Shown in pieces: positions 1 through 10,595 of a stretch of DNA of 64,000 nucleotides (its first letter is position 1; every line of letters starts with the position of its first letter). The translations under genes and the position numbers were made by a program. The notes below the pieces were generated by a model that searched no databases, was not told the origin of the DNA, and worked only from the letters and a program-made list of their open reading frames with translations. The stretch covers positions 46,627,948 through 46,691,947 of the forward strand of contig OX638370.1 of assembly GCA_951812925.1 (NCBI GenBank). Reading direction: 5' to 3'. This DNA comes from Calliopum simillimum (taxonomy: Eukaryota > Arthropoda > Insecta > Diptera > Lauxaniidae).

Positions 1-149
1 ATGAGACTGAGTTAAATCATTTTCTGAAACATAAATTATTTTATACTTATTAAAAGTAATTCAGTTTCTTTATGTTTTATAATTCTTATTTGTGGCCGAT
101 ATTTTTAACAATTTTATTTATTATAAAAAAATATTATTTAAATCTTCTT

Positions 150-1480
150 CGGCGCTGTGAATAGTATCTTCTGAGTTTTGGTTCACTTGAACTCTGCTTA
201 AAAAATCAGCCACCTTATTTTCTCTTCCCTTAAGGTACTCAATGTCAAACTAAAATTCATCCAATAAAATTTTCCATCGGATTATACGCGAATTACGACC
301 TTTTAATATATATAACCACTTTAAAGGTTGATGTCAGTTTGAACAAGGAATTTTCGACCATAAAGATATGGGCGGAAGTATTTTATGAAACAAACTATGG
401 CTAATAATTATTTTTCTAAAGTCGAGTAATTTTTTTCATGACCGTTTAATGTTCTACTATTGAAACTTACTGGTTTCCCTTCCTGGTTTAGTAAAGCTCC
501 AATGGCTAAGTTACTCGCATCGGTTGTCAGAACAAACTTCTTATTAAAATCAGAATGACAAAGCAAGGGCGGATTTGTTAATATTTTCTATAATTTTTCA
601 AAAGATGCGACGTAAGACTCGTCATTAAAATTTATTTTAGCATTCTTTTTCAAATATTTTATTATTGCGCTGCCTACCAAAGAATAATTCCGCATAATTT
701 TCCGGTAATATCTGGTTAAACCAAGAAAAGATTTAATATCTTTAACTGTTTTTGGTAGTCGCAGATTTTTTATTATATTTATTTTTTCTGGGTTAGGTTT
801 TATTCCTTTATTAGTTATTATGTGTCCGAGAAAATTGGTTTCTTTCGATAAAAATGAACATTCATCGATTTGTACTTTAAGATTGAATTCATTGAGTTTA
901 TTTAAAATTGTTTGTAAGCTTTCAATGTGCTCGGTTAATGAGTTTGAAAAAACTAATATATCGTCCATATATATTATACAAATAGTATTAATAAAATCTG
1001 ACAAAACGTGATTCATAATTCTCTGAAAAGTAGATATCGCATTTTTAAGGCCAAAGGCATTCTGATGAACTCAAAATGACCGTTTGAAGTAGAAAACGCA
1101 GTTTTTTCGATGTCATTTTCATCCATTAATATCTGGTGAAAACCTTTTGCCAAATCGAGCGAAGAAAAATTTGGGCCTTGCCTAACTTGTCAAATAGTGA
1201 TTCAATATTTGGAGGTGGGAATTTGTCATCCACTGTAATTTCATTTAATATTCGAAAGTCAATAACCAAACGCCATATTTTCTTTTAACATTTGTCAAAT
1301 TTTGACCTTCGATATTAAAGTTCTTTTTGTTTTTATGGAAAAATTTTTTCAGTAATATATTTTCTTCATTGTTTAAATCTGTTGGTATTAAATCTTTAAA
1401 TTTACTAGTTTCAGATTATTCTTTCTAAATAATGTACCGCCTCATAAGAAATATTAAAGATATTACATATCAAAAAGCTT
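150..1480 (-). pseudogene. Ty3/gypsy-type reverse transcriptase-RNase H remnant
   Basis: This is a decayed polymerase of an LTR retrotransposon, which would copy element RNA into DNA. The longest open piece (588-1016) carries the RT catalytic box as IYMDDILVF, then the connection-domain signature FLGHIIT...IKSFLGLTRYYRKI typical of Ty3/gypsy RTs. Downstream (about 170-590) the RNase H end is visible as KVADFLSRVQ, out of frame with the RT piece. Upstream (1017-1480) RT fragments are scattered over shifted frames. The AT-rich codon use and the N-rich gag next door resemble the 17.6/297 lineage by family knowledge. Integrase is not recognised; the element probably continues left of the window. 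It is dead as a coding unit. Confidence 0.85.
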
Positions 1481-1783
1481 TATTTCGTTCACAATATTAT
1501 TTTTGAAATCTATAATTGCACCAATTGGCTCTAAAACGTTAACACCTATAATGCAATCAAAGTCTTTATTCTCAAAATTTGTTAATTTTATTGACATAGT
1601 GTCACTATTAGCATTAAACTCACTTGGTTCTTTTACTATAACTTCTTCTGTTATAATATTATTACCAATTATGGTGTTTAATAAAATCGATTTTGCTAAA
1701 TTTTTCTTGTACCTATATTATGGAAAAATGTGTAATTGCCAAGCGTAGTGGCAGCGCCGCTGTCTATTAAGCATTAGTAAGAT
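1480..1783 (-). pseudogene. Retrotransposon aspartic protease remnant
   Basis: In the order gag-protease-RT on the minus strand, this piece holds the aspartic protease that would process the Gag-Pol polyprotein. The active-site motif LIDSGAATT lies at about 1756-1768, and the C-terminal hallmark GVNVLEPIGAIIDF at about 1510-1550. Most of it is open (1503-1748 in reverse). It sits directly against the inverted-repeat element at 1784-2050, which separates it from gag. The aspartate-serine-glycine triad is intact, although the rest of the polyprotein is broken. Confidence 0.8.
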
Positions 1784-2050
1784 TAATTGAGGAGTGGCCG
1801 TACCAAAGGGCCTAAGTACCATTTCGAGGCAAAAGTAGTGTCATGATATGAAACGGGTGACATTCTGTTAGAAATCAATAAAATTGTTTTCTGTTTTCAC
1901 TTACAATTTTTTTGATAGTTCGAAATTGACGTCATTATGTTGAAAAAATTATAACAGTCAAATAACAGACTATTCGGCACATAAAAAGTATGACATTGTT
2001 TTTGCCTCGAAATGGTACTTAGGCCCTTTGGTATGGCCACTCCTCAATTA
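1784..2050. mobile_element. 267-bp inverted-repeat MITE in gag-pro junction
   Basis: The two ends are inverted copies of each other for about 50 bp: the left end reads TAATTGAGGAGTGGCC and the right end is its near-perfect reverse complement. The sequence between is AT-rich and non-coding. Both ends carry TA, which fits a TA target duplication (Tc1/mariner-type). It lies exactly between the gag and protease pieces of the surrounding retrotransposon, so it is a later insertion. Confidence 0.8.
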
Positions 2051-2576
2051 TTGGAAGTGTTGATTGTGAGGCTGTAAATGAAAAATTTGAGTGGCATTTA
2101 CAGCATCGATTTCCATTGAATATTTACCCAAATTATTGAAATTCTCATTGTAATTTTGTTGTACAGATCTGAAATTTCCTGAGTTATAATTTAACCTTTG
2201 TTGATGACCATTATTATGATTATAATTTTTCAAATTTTGATTTTGAAAATGTTGGCTATTATTTCCAAAATTACCCATATTATTCACATTATTTCGGTTA
2301 TTATAATTACGTAATTTTGTTAATAGTCGAATTTTGAAAATTTTTGTTTGGGAAGTATTGCTATTTGAAAAATTGCTTACATTTGGAAAATTGTTATTAT
2401 ATTCAAATCATTATTTGGAAAACTATGCGCATATTTCTTATTAACTAATTTAATATCTTTTATTAAATTGTTTTCTATATAAAAACATAGAACAGAGTAA
2501 ATCCTTCTGATTTGACTTAGATGATTTCCGAAATGAGTTAAGATTTCAGCTTGGAGCAAGTATTATCCTTACAAAA
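2051..2576 (-). pseudogene. Retrotransposon gag remnant, Asn/Gln-rich C-terminus
   Basis: Minus-strand fragments of a Gag-like structural protein. The clearest piece (2048-2287) is rich in Asn, Gln and Gly and contains YSMEIDAVN; a short acidic (P/S)MEID motif near the Gag C-terminus is typical of the 17.6/297 group. A second fragment (2377-2559, containing AEILTHFGNHLSQI) looks like upstream Gag in a shifted frame. No CCHC zinc knuckle is visible. Gag identity rests on composition, motif and position before the protease. Confidence 0.6.
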
Positions 2577-2651
2577 ATTGTAACTTAGTGCAAACTGCAC
2601 GAGTATACATGTGTGTTAACTTAAAAAAATTTCTTTGAAATTTTGTATTAT

Positions 2652-2913
2652 ATATCGTCACTCTTAGGCCAGATTCACGAATGTGAAAATTATTGAATTT
2701 GAGAAATTGCTATTTGAAATTTTTTTAATATTAAAATTATATGTAAATTTTGCTTTTTCGTGTTATAAACTTTGCATTTACTACTAAATCACCTCAGATA
2801 TAGCTTTCATACTTCTGCCATAACTTTATTGAACTATTTTGTACAAGAAAACCACATTAGTGCAAAACTGAAAAATTTGCACTTTCGTGAATCTGGCCTA
2901 AGAGTGACGATAT
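2652..2913. mobile_element. 262-bp inverted-repeat MITE
   Basis: The ends are inverted copies over about 32 bp (left starts ATATCGTCACTCTTAGGCC; the right is the reverse complement, ending GAGTGACGATAT). The interior is non-coding. The flanking TA-rich bases do not give a clear target duplication; TA is possible. It is unrelated in sequence to the MITE at 1784-2050. Confidence 0.75.
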
Positions 2914-3501
2914 GTTATTTTTGCCTTGAATTGATTTGTCAAATGATTGTGTTGCCATAATTTCGATGTATGTAGTTTCACAACAATTTTCGTTAAAATT
3001 TTCCAAACCTAAATTTTAGGAATTCTATGATTTTAGGAATACGACTTTCGTCATCACAAGCCACAAAAATTGTTACTTTGCTACAACGATTATCGCACGT
3101 TAAAATTTTAGGGATTCCACTACTGAAATAATTATGTCAAACGCTGGCAGTTATTTCGAAATTATTTTTAAAAAAATTAGCAGGGAATTTCCTATAAACA
3201 TGTTTAAGGCTTAAAAAACTTTCGGTCCTCGTAAATAAAATCTAAAAATTTGTGTGAAACACAATTTACGCAGGCCACGAAAATTTTCAAGGCGAATTTG
3301 ATGCATAAGTAGTTTCGGAAAAATACGAGAGCGATTGTTGTCAAATAAATGAATGGAAAAAAAGTTTTTGCTTTGAAAATTGAATTTGAATTAAATATTT
3401 TTTAATTTATATGAAAGCTGATGAGCGGTTAACTTGGTTTCAGAAATGTGCGTTTTCAAAAACAAACTCGTAAGCTTTCGAGTTTTTCATGGTGTACGAG
3501 A
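2914..3501. other. AT-rich stretch, nothing recognised
   Basis: Low-complexity, non-coding sequence between two inverted-repeat elements. No ORF with a recognisable motif and no further terminal repeat were seen. Confidence 0.4.
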
Positions 3502-3505
3502 TTAA

Positions 3506-4278
3506 GGGCCAATTTCACAGTGTTCGCTTAAGCTTTAGCTTAGCTAAACCGTTAGTGAAGCTAAAGCGGCCCTTAAGAAATTTTCAATTTCACAGTTGAC
3601 TAGCTCACATTTATCATTAGCATAGATACAAACCAAAAATACTGGTAAACTTATTTGACAATAAGCAACTTTGACGTAAGATATTGTTTACAATTGAAAA
3701 AATATTTCAATAAAATTTCAAAAAGGTTTACATCTTTTAGCTACTTTTGGGAAAATTTTCGCGCACATTCGGATTTTGGACAAATTTTTTGTCACACTCA
3801 AGTGGTCGGAAACGTAGTCACGCCAAAAAGAGAGGAAAAAATCGTTTAAGGACGTTGAATGGCCAATAGAAGCGGAAAAATCTGCGCCTGAAGTTATCAA
3901 AGAAACGGCGAAAGATAATTTCTTTGTTGTTGAAATTGGAAGCTTATGGTATTAAAATGTTTTAGATAATTCTTTTGATATGGGAGGTTTTTTATATGTA
4001 CATATTTGTAAATTTTAAAACAACATTAAGTTAAAATAAAAAAATATCAAAAAATTCAAACATAGGAAATTTCATTTCGTTATTTTTGTTTATTTTTTTT
4101 TTTTTAATTTTTATTTATGACAACGTCAATAGTGACATAAACCGCCCTAACTATTTTGAGTGTTGAAAGACTGGCGCTTAAGCGGCCCTTAAATTCCAAT
4201 GACTGTGAAAATGAAATTTTTACTTAAACTACACTCAACAGATAAACTACGCCTAAGCTCACACTGTGAAATTGGCCC
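3506..4278. mobile_element. 773-bp TTAA-flanked inverted-repeat element
   Basis: The terminal inverted repeats start GGGCCAATTTCACAGTG and are flanked on both sides by TTAA (3502-3505 and 4279-4282). Subterminal motifs built on CTTAAG and GGCCCTTAA recur near both ends. A TTAA duplication suggests a piggyBac-like mover; TTA/TAA would instead suggest PIF/Harbinger, whose repeats often begin GGGCC. The interior has only short frames with no recognised domain, so it is probably non-autonomous. Confidence 0.7.
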
Positions 4279-4299
4279 TTAAGGAAGCCCCTTAAATTC

Positions 4300-4816
4300 A
4301 TTTTTAAATATGACGGAAGATGCTCACGCAGAAGTTAATTTAAAGGAAGTTTGTGATTCGAGGGTTTAAATGGACCAAAAACGTGACTATAAAACGTTTA
4401 AGTTAAGTGAAACTAAAGGAACAGAAACTAAAGGAACAGAAACTAAAGGACGGTGTAAGGAAGACCGCATACATCGAAATTCCGGCGGAAATCAATAGTG
4501 CATTTGATTTAAACGTGACCTTGGAGCAGGTAGACCCCAAATGGAAGGGTCTAAAGAAAACTTAGAAGATAACAAGTCAGTCCAGGAGATTCTGTGAGTA
4601 TTACGAGCTTATTGACGAAATTTTACATCTACTTTTCCGGCAATTTTGTCATCCGAGGACGTGGTACCGGTAACGTCTGATGAATACGAGAGAGAGCAAC
4701 CTACGTTTGATACAAATTTCAAGAAAAGAAGAAGGGAGCAAAACTATGCAAATGCCGTTCAACAGCTGCATAAAGAAAAAAATGGACGCGAGAAACAACC
4801 AGCGAATGGTTGAAAA
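4300..4816 (+). pseudogene. Degenerate ORF remnant, basic charged C-terminus
   Basis: Short plus-strand coding-like pieces follow the TTAA element. The last one (about 4660-4814) contains a stretch around EYEREQPTFDTNFKKRRREQ followed by a basic, coiled-coil-like tail and a stop. Such tails occur in Myb/SANT-like proteins carried by some DNA transposons, but no complete domain is present and this identity is weak. A 15-bp unit (GAAACTAAAGGAACA) is repeated about three times at 4410-4450. Broken by stops and frame changes. Confidence 0.25.
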
Positions 4817-5012
4817 AATGTGATATTATGCTTTTTATGTCATGTTGTATGTAAATAACTCTAGAAATAAGTAAATGGATTATATTTTTTAATTTTTGAA
4901 AAGAAACTTCTTTGACCACGTTAGGTGCAAGGCCGGAAAGCATAGAAGATATTTTGACGAAAATTCGTTGGTAAGTGTTAAAGGCGAATACCATTAATTG
5001 GTAGTTTTCATA

Positions 5013-5187
5013 GTCAAAACGAAGAATATCTTAGTATACTAGAGGGAAAATATCTATGGTAGAATATTAACATGTTTTAATTGATAGTTTTCTCGGACAC
5101 CCGAAGACTTGAAAGTCAAAACGAAGAAATTCTAGAGATACTAGAGCGAAAATATCTATGGTAGAATATCAACAAGTTTTAATTGAT
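5013..5187. repeat. Tandem duplication, about 102-bp period
   Basis: The segment starting GTCAAAACGAAGAA at 5013 recurs at 5115 with a few substitutions, through ...GTTTTAATTGAT. Two copies in direct orientation. Confidence 0.7.
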
Positions 5188-5294
5188 TCATTTCTTCAGG
5201 CGCCCCACTATGGGACGAAATGAGGTTAGTCGTCTCAAAAATCTGTAACTTTCTTATCTGAAAAAAGTTTAAATTTCACACAAACAATTATGAA

Positions 5295-5963
5295 CCCAAC
5301 AAACAAAAACGTTTGGAAAATAACTTATTATACGCTTATTGAAGCAAACATTTCGTTTGGAAATTAACTTGCAAAGTGTTTGGAAATTCTTGAATTCTAA
5401 TTATTTAATAATCGAAACTGGACCCTTCAAAGCAAGCTTGAGAAAATCATTTGCAGCAAGCTTTTTATATATGTTTTTATACAATATTTTCCAGATTTTT
5501 TTATTCAATATTTTTAAATTGTTTTTTTAGCTTTTCAATTAACATTTTTTTAGTGTTTATTATGTTCATAAAACAATGTTTTCCAAACATTTTTATATTT
5601 AATTAAAAATAAAAAAAAAATTATGTTTGCTGAGAATCGAACCTATGACCTCCAAGTTATGAGTCGACAATTTTATCAACTGACCTAACGTGCCAGTTAT
5701 GATTCAAATGCCTTGTGTTTTACTTAGCTCGATAAGTCATTGAAAAACTAAAATACAAAATTTTTCAAATGTTTGGAAAATGGTTATTGAAACGTTTGAA
5801 AATAAATAATTTTCCAATTGTTGATTTCAACTTTGCAAATCAATTTTAAAAATAAAAAAAAAAATAATATTTTCCAAACGTTTGAAAATTGGTTATGAAA
5901 ACATTTGAAAATTAACTTTTCCCAAGCTTAAAAATTGAAAAAGTTATAAAATTGTTGGTTGGG
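5295..5963. mobile_element. Candidate 670-bp inverted-repeat element with TTTGGAAA motifs
   Basis: It starts CCCAACAAACAA and ends TTGGTTGGG, an imperfect inverted repeat of about 12 bp. The interior is filled with scattered copies of TTTGGAAA/TTTCCAAA in both orientations. No clean target duplication was found. It contains the tRNA-like stretch at 5630-5698. Boundaries are tentative. Confidence 0.4.
5630..5698 (-). repeat. tRNA-like (Met CAT) relic, possible SINE head
   Basis: Read on the minus strand, this resembles a tRNA. It has a D-arm-like GGTCAGTTGAT, an anticodon-loop-like CTCATAA (anticodon CAT, Met) and a T-loop box GGTTCGATTCTC. The T-stem does not pair well and the acceptor stem is not convincing, so a functional tRNA is unlikely. 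A tRNA-derived SINE or a dead tRNA copy inside the surrounding element is the better reading. Confidence 0.4.
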
Positions 5964-6411
5964 AATATATGAACTTTATAAAAATGTATACTTAATCAGC
6001 CGTATTTATAATAAAAGTTAAACCATGGAATAAGGCTATTCCGAAGTTTAACATGAAATTCTGATTTATAAAAAATTTTATTCCCAGTTTAAATTTTAAA
6101 CTGTCATCGATCAGGTTTAAAGCTAGTTAAGCGCCAGTTTAAATCATTTGACGTGACGTGTCAAAAATTATATTCAAAATTCAAAAATTTATTTGTCAAT
6201 TTAAAAATAAAAACATAAAACAAAATTAATTAAATTTGCGCTCGCTTTATGTGCATCGGTATTGCAACGTCCAAGTGCGGAAAAAATGTATTCAATCACA
6301 GTAGTGCTTGGTAGAAATATCGCCCGCACCCTCAAGTAAAGATGGCACATTTCTAGATGGTGAAGCAGCCGCAATTTCGCTCATGACTCACGAAACTAGT
6401 TTTCTGTTAGT

Positions 6412-6561
6412 TTTGTTGGTGTCTCCACATGGCTTCTTGATACTGCAGCTATTTCAGCTCCAGTAATGGGTTTCATTGCACCCACTGGCAGAGGACCAGA
6501 ATGTTGGGTTACATCTGCTAATAGCGTAGTCCCATCAAGCTCAATGGAAGGAGTTATTGAC
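6412..6561 (-). pseudogene. Short coding relic, unrecognised
   Basis: About 50 codons are open on the minus strand with normal protein-like composition. They contain ELDGTTLLADV and PVGAMKPITGAEIAAVSRSH, then an in-frame stop after TKLTEN. It lies inside the TTAA-flanked element and is the most coding-like piece there. I do not recognise the family. Confidence 0.35.
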
Positions 6562-6803
6562 TTTGGTTTACATTAAACGCGCTCGCCACTAAGGTAGCCT
6601 TATTCCAAAAATCTCCATACATCACAAGGAGTTTGCTATATAGCTTACAGTGGCGATGAACATAAAAATAACGAAATGGAGTTCTCTATGCTAGCGCCGG
6701 TTATTGGGTTCCAGTTTATGTTATAGAATTCTACTAAATGCGTTTTCTGGCGGCGAAACAGCTGAAAACAAACAACTTTCCATCGGACGCGCTACTCATG
6801 ACG

Positions 6804-7675
6804 CACAGTGCGTTGAGCCCATACAAGCAACGGTCAAAAATAGAAGAAGTGGTTGGATATCGATGAAATTTGGTACTATAAGTAATTTGGGGTCGCTGAG
6901 CTCAAAAATGATCTCAGATTTGTTGTAAACTTTATATTTTTTCTAAAAACCAGGTATTTAGGACGATTTTCTTAAGGTCCATATATAACGATGATGAAAA
7001 AGTAATGTTTAATGTTAACAAATGAAATGTGCGTAGTAGAAATAATGTTTTTTGTACTTGTGAGACCATTTGTGTTCATAAAAACAAAAAAAAAAATTTT
7101 CAACATAAATTTTATATTTCATACAAATTTTTCGTTTTAAGCATTTTTTAAAAAAAGAAAAAAAATATTTGTAGGACGAAGTAGGAAAAGTTATTTGCAG
7201 TTCTTGATTATATAGAATTTGAACTAGTAGATTAAGAAAAAAAACGGCACTTATTTTTATAAGATTTGTTTTTTTTTCATCGAAATTTGTCAATTTCTGA
7301 AGTTTTTCATTTGATAATATCGTGTATTAAAATCCCTACAATATACATCAAATTATATATTTTCCAAAATTTTTTAGTTTTATTTATTTACTCAAATATT
7401 ATTTATAATAAAAAACTTTACTTCGCTTAGTTTAATCAAAAGACAAATTTTTGATAATTATTTGTTTAAGAGAACCCAAAACGAAGTGAATAAAACATGA
7501 TTTTTTTTGAAAAATATCTCAACTTTGAAGTGTCAGAGCGTAGCCAAAACTGAGTTTTTCCCCTAAATATTTTGTTTTTATTTTATTAATACAATTACCT
7601 GTCGATTGATACCAATATTATTAGGTTTCGAGTCACAAAAAATTTTAATTTTTGCCCACTAGCCAACGCAGTGTG
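6804..7675. mobile_element. Transib-type non-autonomous element, family 1, copy a
   Basis: 872 bp flanked by a perfect 5-bp duplication TGACG (6799-6803 and 7676-7680). The left end begins CACAGTGCGTTG and the right end is the complement of CACACTGCGTTG. CAC-starting repeats with 5-bp target duplications are the hallmark of Transib transposons, the relatives of RAG1. CACAGTG is also the consensus recombination-signal heptamer. After a 12-bp spacer the left end reads ACAAGCAAC. The interior is AT-rich with no transposase, so it would need one supplied in trans. It contains the intact target (ATTATTTG, near 7455) of the hAT found in copy b. Confidence 0.85.
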
Positions 7676-8032
7676 TGACGGAGCAGTTATTGTTGGCAAA
7701 GTGCAACCTTCACATGGATTTTATACCTTTAAGAAACAACTGAACCGGCACAAAAAATCACAGTTTTTCTTGCATTCGGATAATAATTAAGATGAAAAGC
7801 TACATTTTTAAATTAATTAATTTATTGGAAAGAAAATACATAAAATAAATATCTATCGTAAAACACAGTTTTCAGTAAACAAATATTTTTATTTTTTGCT
7901 AAGAACTTATGCTCCTTTTTTGGATAAATTTCGGCTGCATAAACTAAAATAACGCCTTCAGCATGAATTTTGAAGATTTTGCTTATATAGGAGGTGCCTC
8001 TAGTTTTTGATCAGAATTATATTTTTTCATCG

Positions 8033-9586
8033 CACACAGGTGCCAATCGAAGTAAAAGCTGGCCAAAAATCGTGAAATCGACTTGCGATTTCGATTATTT
8101 TTTCAGCATAGTTTTGTAAAGAGAACACCAGCGCATGATTTGGCATTTGAAATATTACGTAATATCGAGTTGCCTCTCTTGAACCTTAACGCAAAGTGGT
8201 AGTTCCTAGCACAGATTATTTTTCTTCTTTGCAAGAGTATGTATGCGTTGTTATTGGTTTCCAAAACAAAAAATGTTAAAAACGTCATTGGATAGTATGG
8301 AGGACACGCCCCAGGTATGTAAATAATGATAATCGATATTAAATTAGAAAATATTAGTGGTTTATTGAATACATGATGAAAGGTTAGCTGCGAGAGATAC
8401 AAATTGGAGAGTCATAGAGCTACAAAAAAAGTTCCACTAGGTTCCACTCTGGCGACCACGGGGTGTTTTTGTCAAATGATTTTTCTATAATTGGCGAAAA
8501 AATTGGGTGGTACTTTTTGCTACTTTGCTTCCTATGCTTGCTTACAGTGAGAGATTCTGCCAGTCCGGATGCTCTTAATGAAATTGCAGCCGTAGTTTGA
8601 AAGATACCTTCTTGAAATTAAGTCATATGAAAGAATTTTTCTTTTTCTTTCCAAAAAATATATTTTTATATATAATATACTTTTTACCAAATACGAAAAA
8701 TTTTATCTTAAGCTTATAGCCAAATTCAATACCTTTCCTAGAGTGGTCTGAACATGAAAATCGGTTAAGAAATGTCTAAGTTATTGACAATTATTTGAGG
8801 AGAGTTTGTCACAGTTTACAGATTTTTCCACAGTTTGCACCCTTCCACAAGCCACAAAAAAAATCGCAAAATTTTTTTTTGCATTTTCTTGAAGACTAGG
8901 CATGAAACAAAATCATGTACCAAATTTCAGCGAAATCGGAAGGGGTGTAGCAGATCTTGTTACGCTGGGCATGGAATGGCTGTATTGTATTTTGAATTTT
9001 TTATACATATATATGGGAGGTGCCACGCCCTCTTGTCCTAGTTCGCCTAGCTTTTGCTCAAAGTTTTCATTCAATATTCTTAGTATCTCAGTGAAATTTG
9101 GACGTCTTACCTTAGAAAACGCTTTTAGTATAGCATTTTTAAACTTGCTTATATGGGAGGTGCCACGCCCTCCTGTCCGAGATTGCCTACTTTTTGCTCA
9201 AAGTTTGCATTTAATATTTTTAGTATCTGAATGAAATTTAGACGGCTTTTCTAAAAAAACGCTTTTAGTATAGCATTTTGAAACTTTTGCTTATATGGGA
9301 GGTGCCACGCCCCCTTGCCCGATTTCACCCATTTTTTGTTGAGAGCTTGCTTTTATCATCTTTAGTGTTTCAGTGAAATTCGGTTGGAATATCTCAAAAA
9401 ACGCCTTCAGTATAGCATTTTTAAACTTTTGCTTGTATGGGAGGTACCACGCCCCCTTGTCCGAACTCAATTTATTTTTTCTCAAAAGTTGCACTCACTA
9501 TCCCAAGTGCCTAAAAACTGATTTTTATAAGTTTACGTGCAGAATTACATTTTTGGCCAGCTTTTACTTCGATTGGCACCTGTGTG
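8033..9586. mobile_element. Transib-type non-autonomous element, family 2
   Basis: 1554 bp flanked by a perfect 5-bp duplication CATCG (8028-8032 and 9587-9591). The terminal inverted repeats are about 38 bp and essentially identical, beginning CACACAGGTGCC. From the end, a 7-bp CACACAG is followed by 23 bp and then CCAAAAATC (left) or CCAAAAATG (right), which resembles a 23-spacer recombination signal. The body holds an array of about four 142-bp tandem monomers (about 8950-9510). No transposase is present. The 5-bp duplication and CAC start support Transib. Confidence 0.8.
8950..9510. repeat. Tandem array of about 142-bp monomers
   Basis: The landmark ATATGGGAGGTGCCACGCCC recurs with small changes at 9011, 9151, 9293 and 9435, so the period is 140-142 bp over about four units. 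Each unit also contains a TTTTTGCTCAAAG/GAGCTTGC box, GTGAAATTYGG and ACGCTTTTAGTATAGC. A stray related piece occurs at 7945-8010, just outside the Transib-type element. The same monomer family forms a second array at 47.6-48.1 kb. Confidence 0.85.
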
Positions 9587-9814
9587 CATCGCAAATTTTC
9601 TAAAATGAATTTCTTTATTATTTGTTTTGATTTTTCGTTGTCAAAAAATGAAGGTTGAAAAATGTAATAGAATAAAATTTGACAAAAGACTGGTTTAGTA
9701 AAAATTGTTTATAAATCAGCAGTAGCTTAACTTCGATTTAAAATGTTATACCAGGTTCAACTAAACCGGAGAATAGCTACGGTTTAAAGAAATCTAATAA
9801 ATACGGCTGTTTAA

Positions 9815-10034
9815 GTATAAAATTATCAGGTAGTTATGAAATGAAATGTCAAAGTAACAGCTAAAAATTTTTAGAATACATTTTGCCATTTCGTGATAGT
9901 TAATGTAAATGTTAATGTAAATAAGTAAGGAAAAATGCATTTTAACAACAAAATTTAGTAATTCCTTACCTTTGACTTACATTTGAGAAAAACTTTAAGA
10001 AGAGGTTGATAGCGATAAAGTTTTAATAAACGTT
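9815..10034. other. AT-rich spacer, nothing recognised
   Basis: Non-coding sequence between two inverted-repeat elements. A short direct repeat GTTAATGTAAAT is present near 9898-9920. Confidence 0.35.
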
Positions 10035-10242
10035 ATTGGAAGCTAATGCTTCCTTGTCGGACGTTTTGAGAGGCAGAGTCTGAACAGCGAAAACATGCAA
10101 CGAAAAAGTGTAACGGATGTTTGCAACGAAAATGCGTCACACATATAAAAATAGAGACGTACTGTATACAAAGTACAGTATACAGTATATATGTATGTAT
10201 ACATATATATATGTTTATAAACATTGCGCGCACCAGCTCATG

Positions 10243-10274
<32 letters not shown>

Positions 10275-10373
10275 TATTTTTCGAACGTAAGAGGGGCGCT
10301 CATATATATAGATATATACATTTCACATATGGATATCTCTTATATTAGCTTATAATAAGCATTAGCTTCCAAT
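10035..10373. mobile_element. 339-bp inverted-repeat element with microsatellites
   Basis: The ends are a 17-bp perfect inverted repeat, ATTGGAAGCTAATGCTT at the left and its complement at the right. The interior contains a (CT)n tract of about 30 bp at 10242-10271 and TA-rich palindromic stretches. No convincing target duplication was found. Confidence 0.65.
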
Positions 10374-10595
10374 ATCATCGGCCACTCCCCGAGTGCCACC
10401 TGCCGTTTTTTTTTTACTATGTAAGAATATAACTGTTTTGGACCCTTGATATTTTAAAAGAAATGAAAACACATAAATTACTGTGGAAAAAGGAATCATG
10501 TCCAAAAAACCACATTTATTTGAACAGCAATATGAATTTACAGTATAAAGCTCAGTGATAACTTAACCGTATGCAGTGTGTATACAATACATTTA

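Larger units (their letters stand above)
5996..9810. mobile_element. 3.8-kb TTAA-flanked inverted-repeat element (host of two insertions)
   Basis: The ends are inverted: TCAGCCGTATTTAT at the left and the complement ...AATACGGCTGT at the right, each next to TTAA (5992-5995 and 9811-9814). Subterminal GTTTAAAC-like motifs (AGTTAAACCATGG, CCGGTTTAGTTGAACC) continue inward on both sides. Two later insertions with 5-bp duplications sit inside (6804-7675 and 8033-9586). Removing them leaves about 1.4 kb. A minus-strand coding relic at 6412-6561 may belong to its original gene. The TTAA or TWA site suggests piggyBac or PIF/Harbinger; undecided. Confidence 0.6.

Noticed and set aside
588..1016. YMDD-containing ORF as a telomerase or LINE reverse transcriptase
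   Set aside because: The connection domain (FLGHII...SFLGLTRYYRKI) and neighbouring protease and gag fit a Ty3/gypsy LTR element.
5630..5698. Functional tRNA-Met
   Set aside because: T-stem and acceptor stem do not pair; only loops are tRNA-like. Kept as a relic only.
10380..10480. CACTCCCCGAGTGCC as a terminus of the Transib transposase element
   Set aside because: No matching inverted copy or 5-bp duplication was found upstream of 12508.
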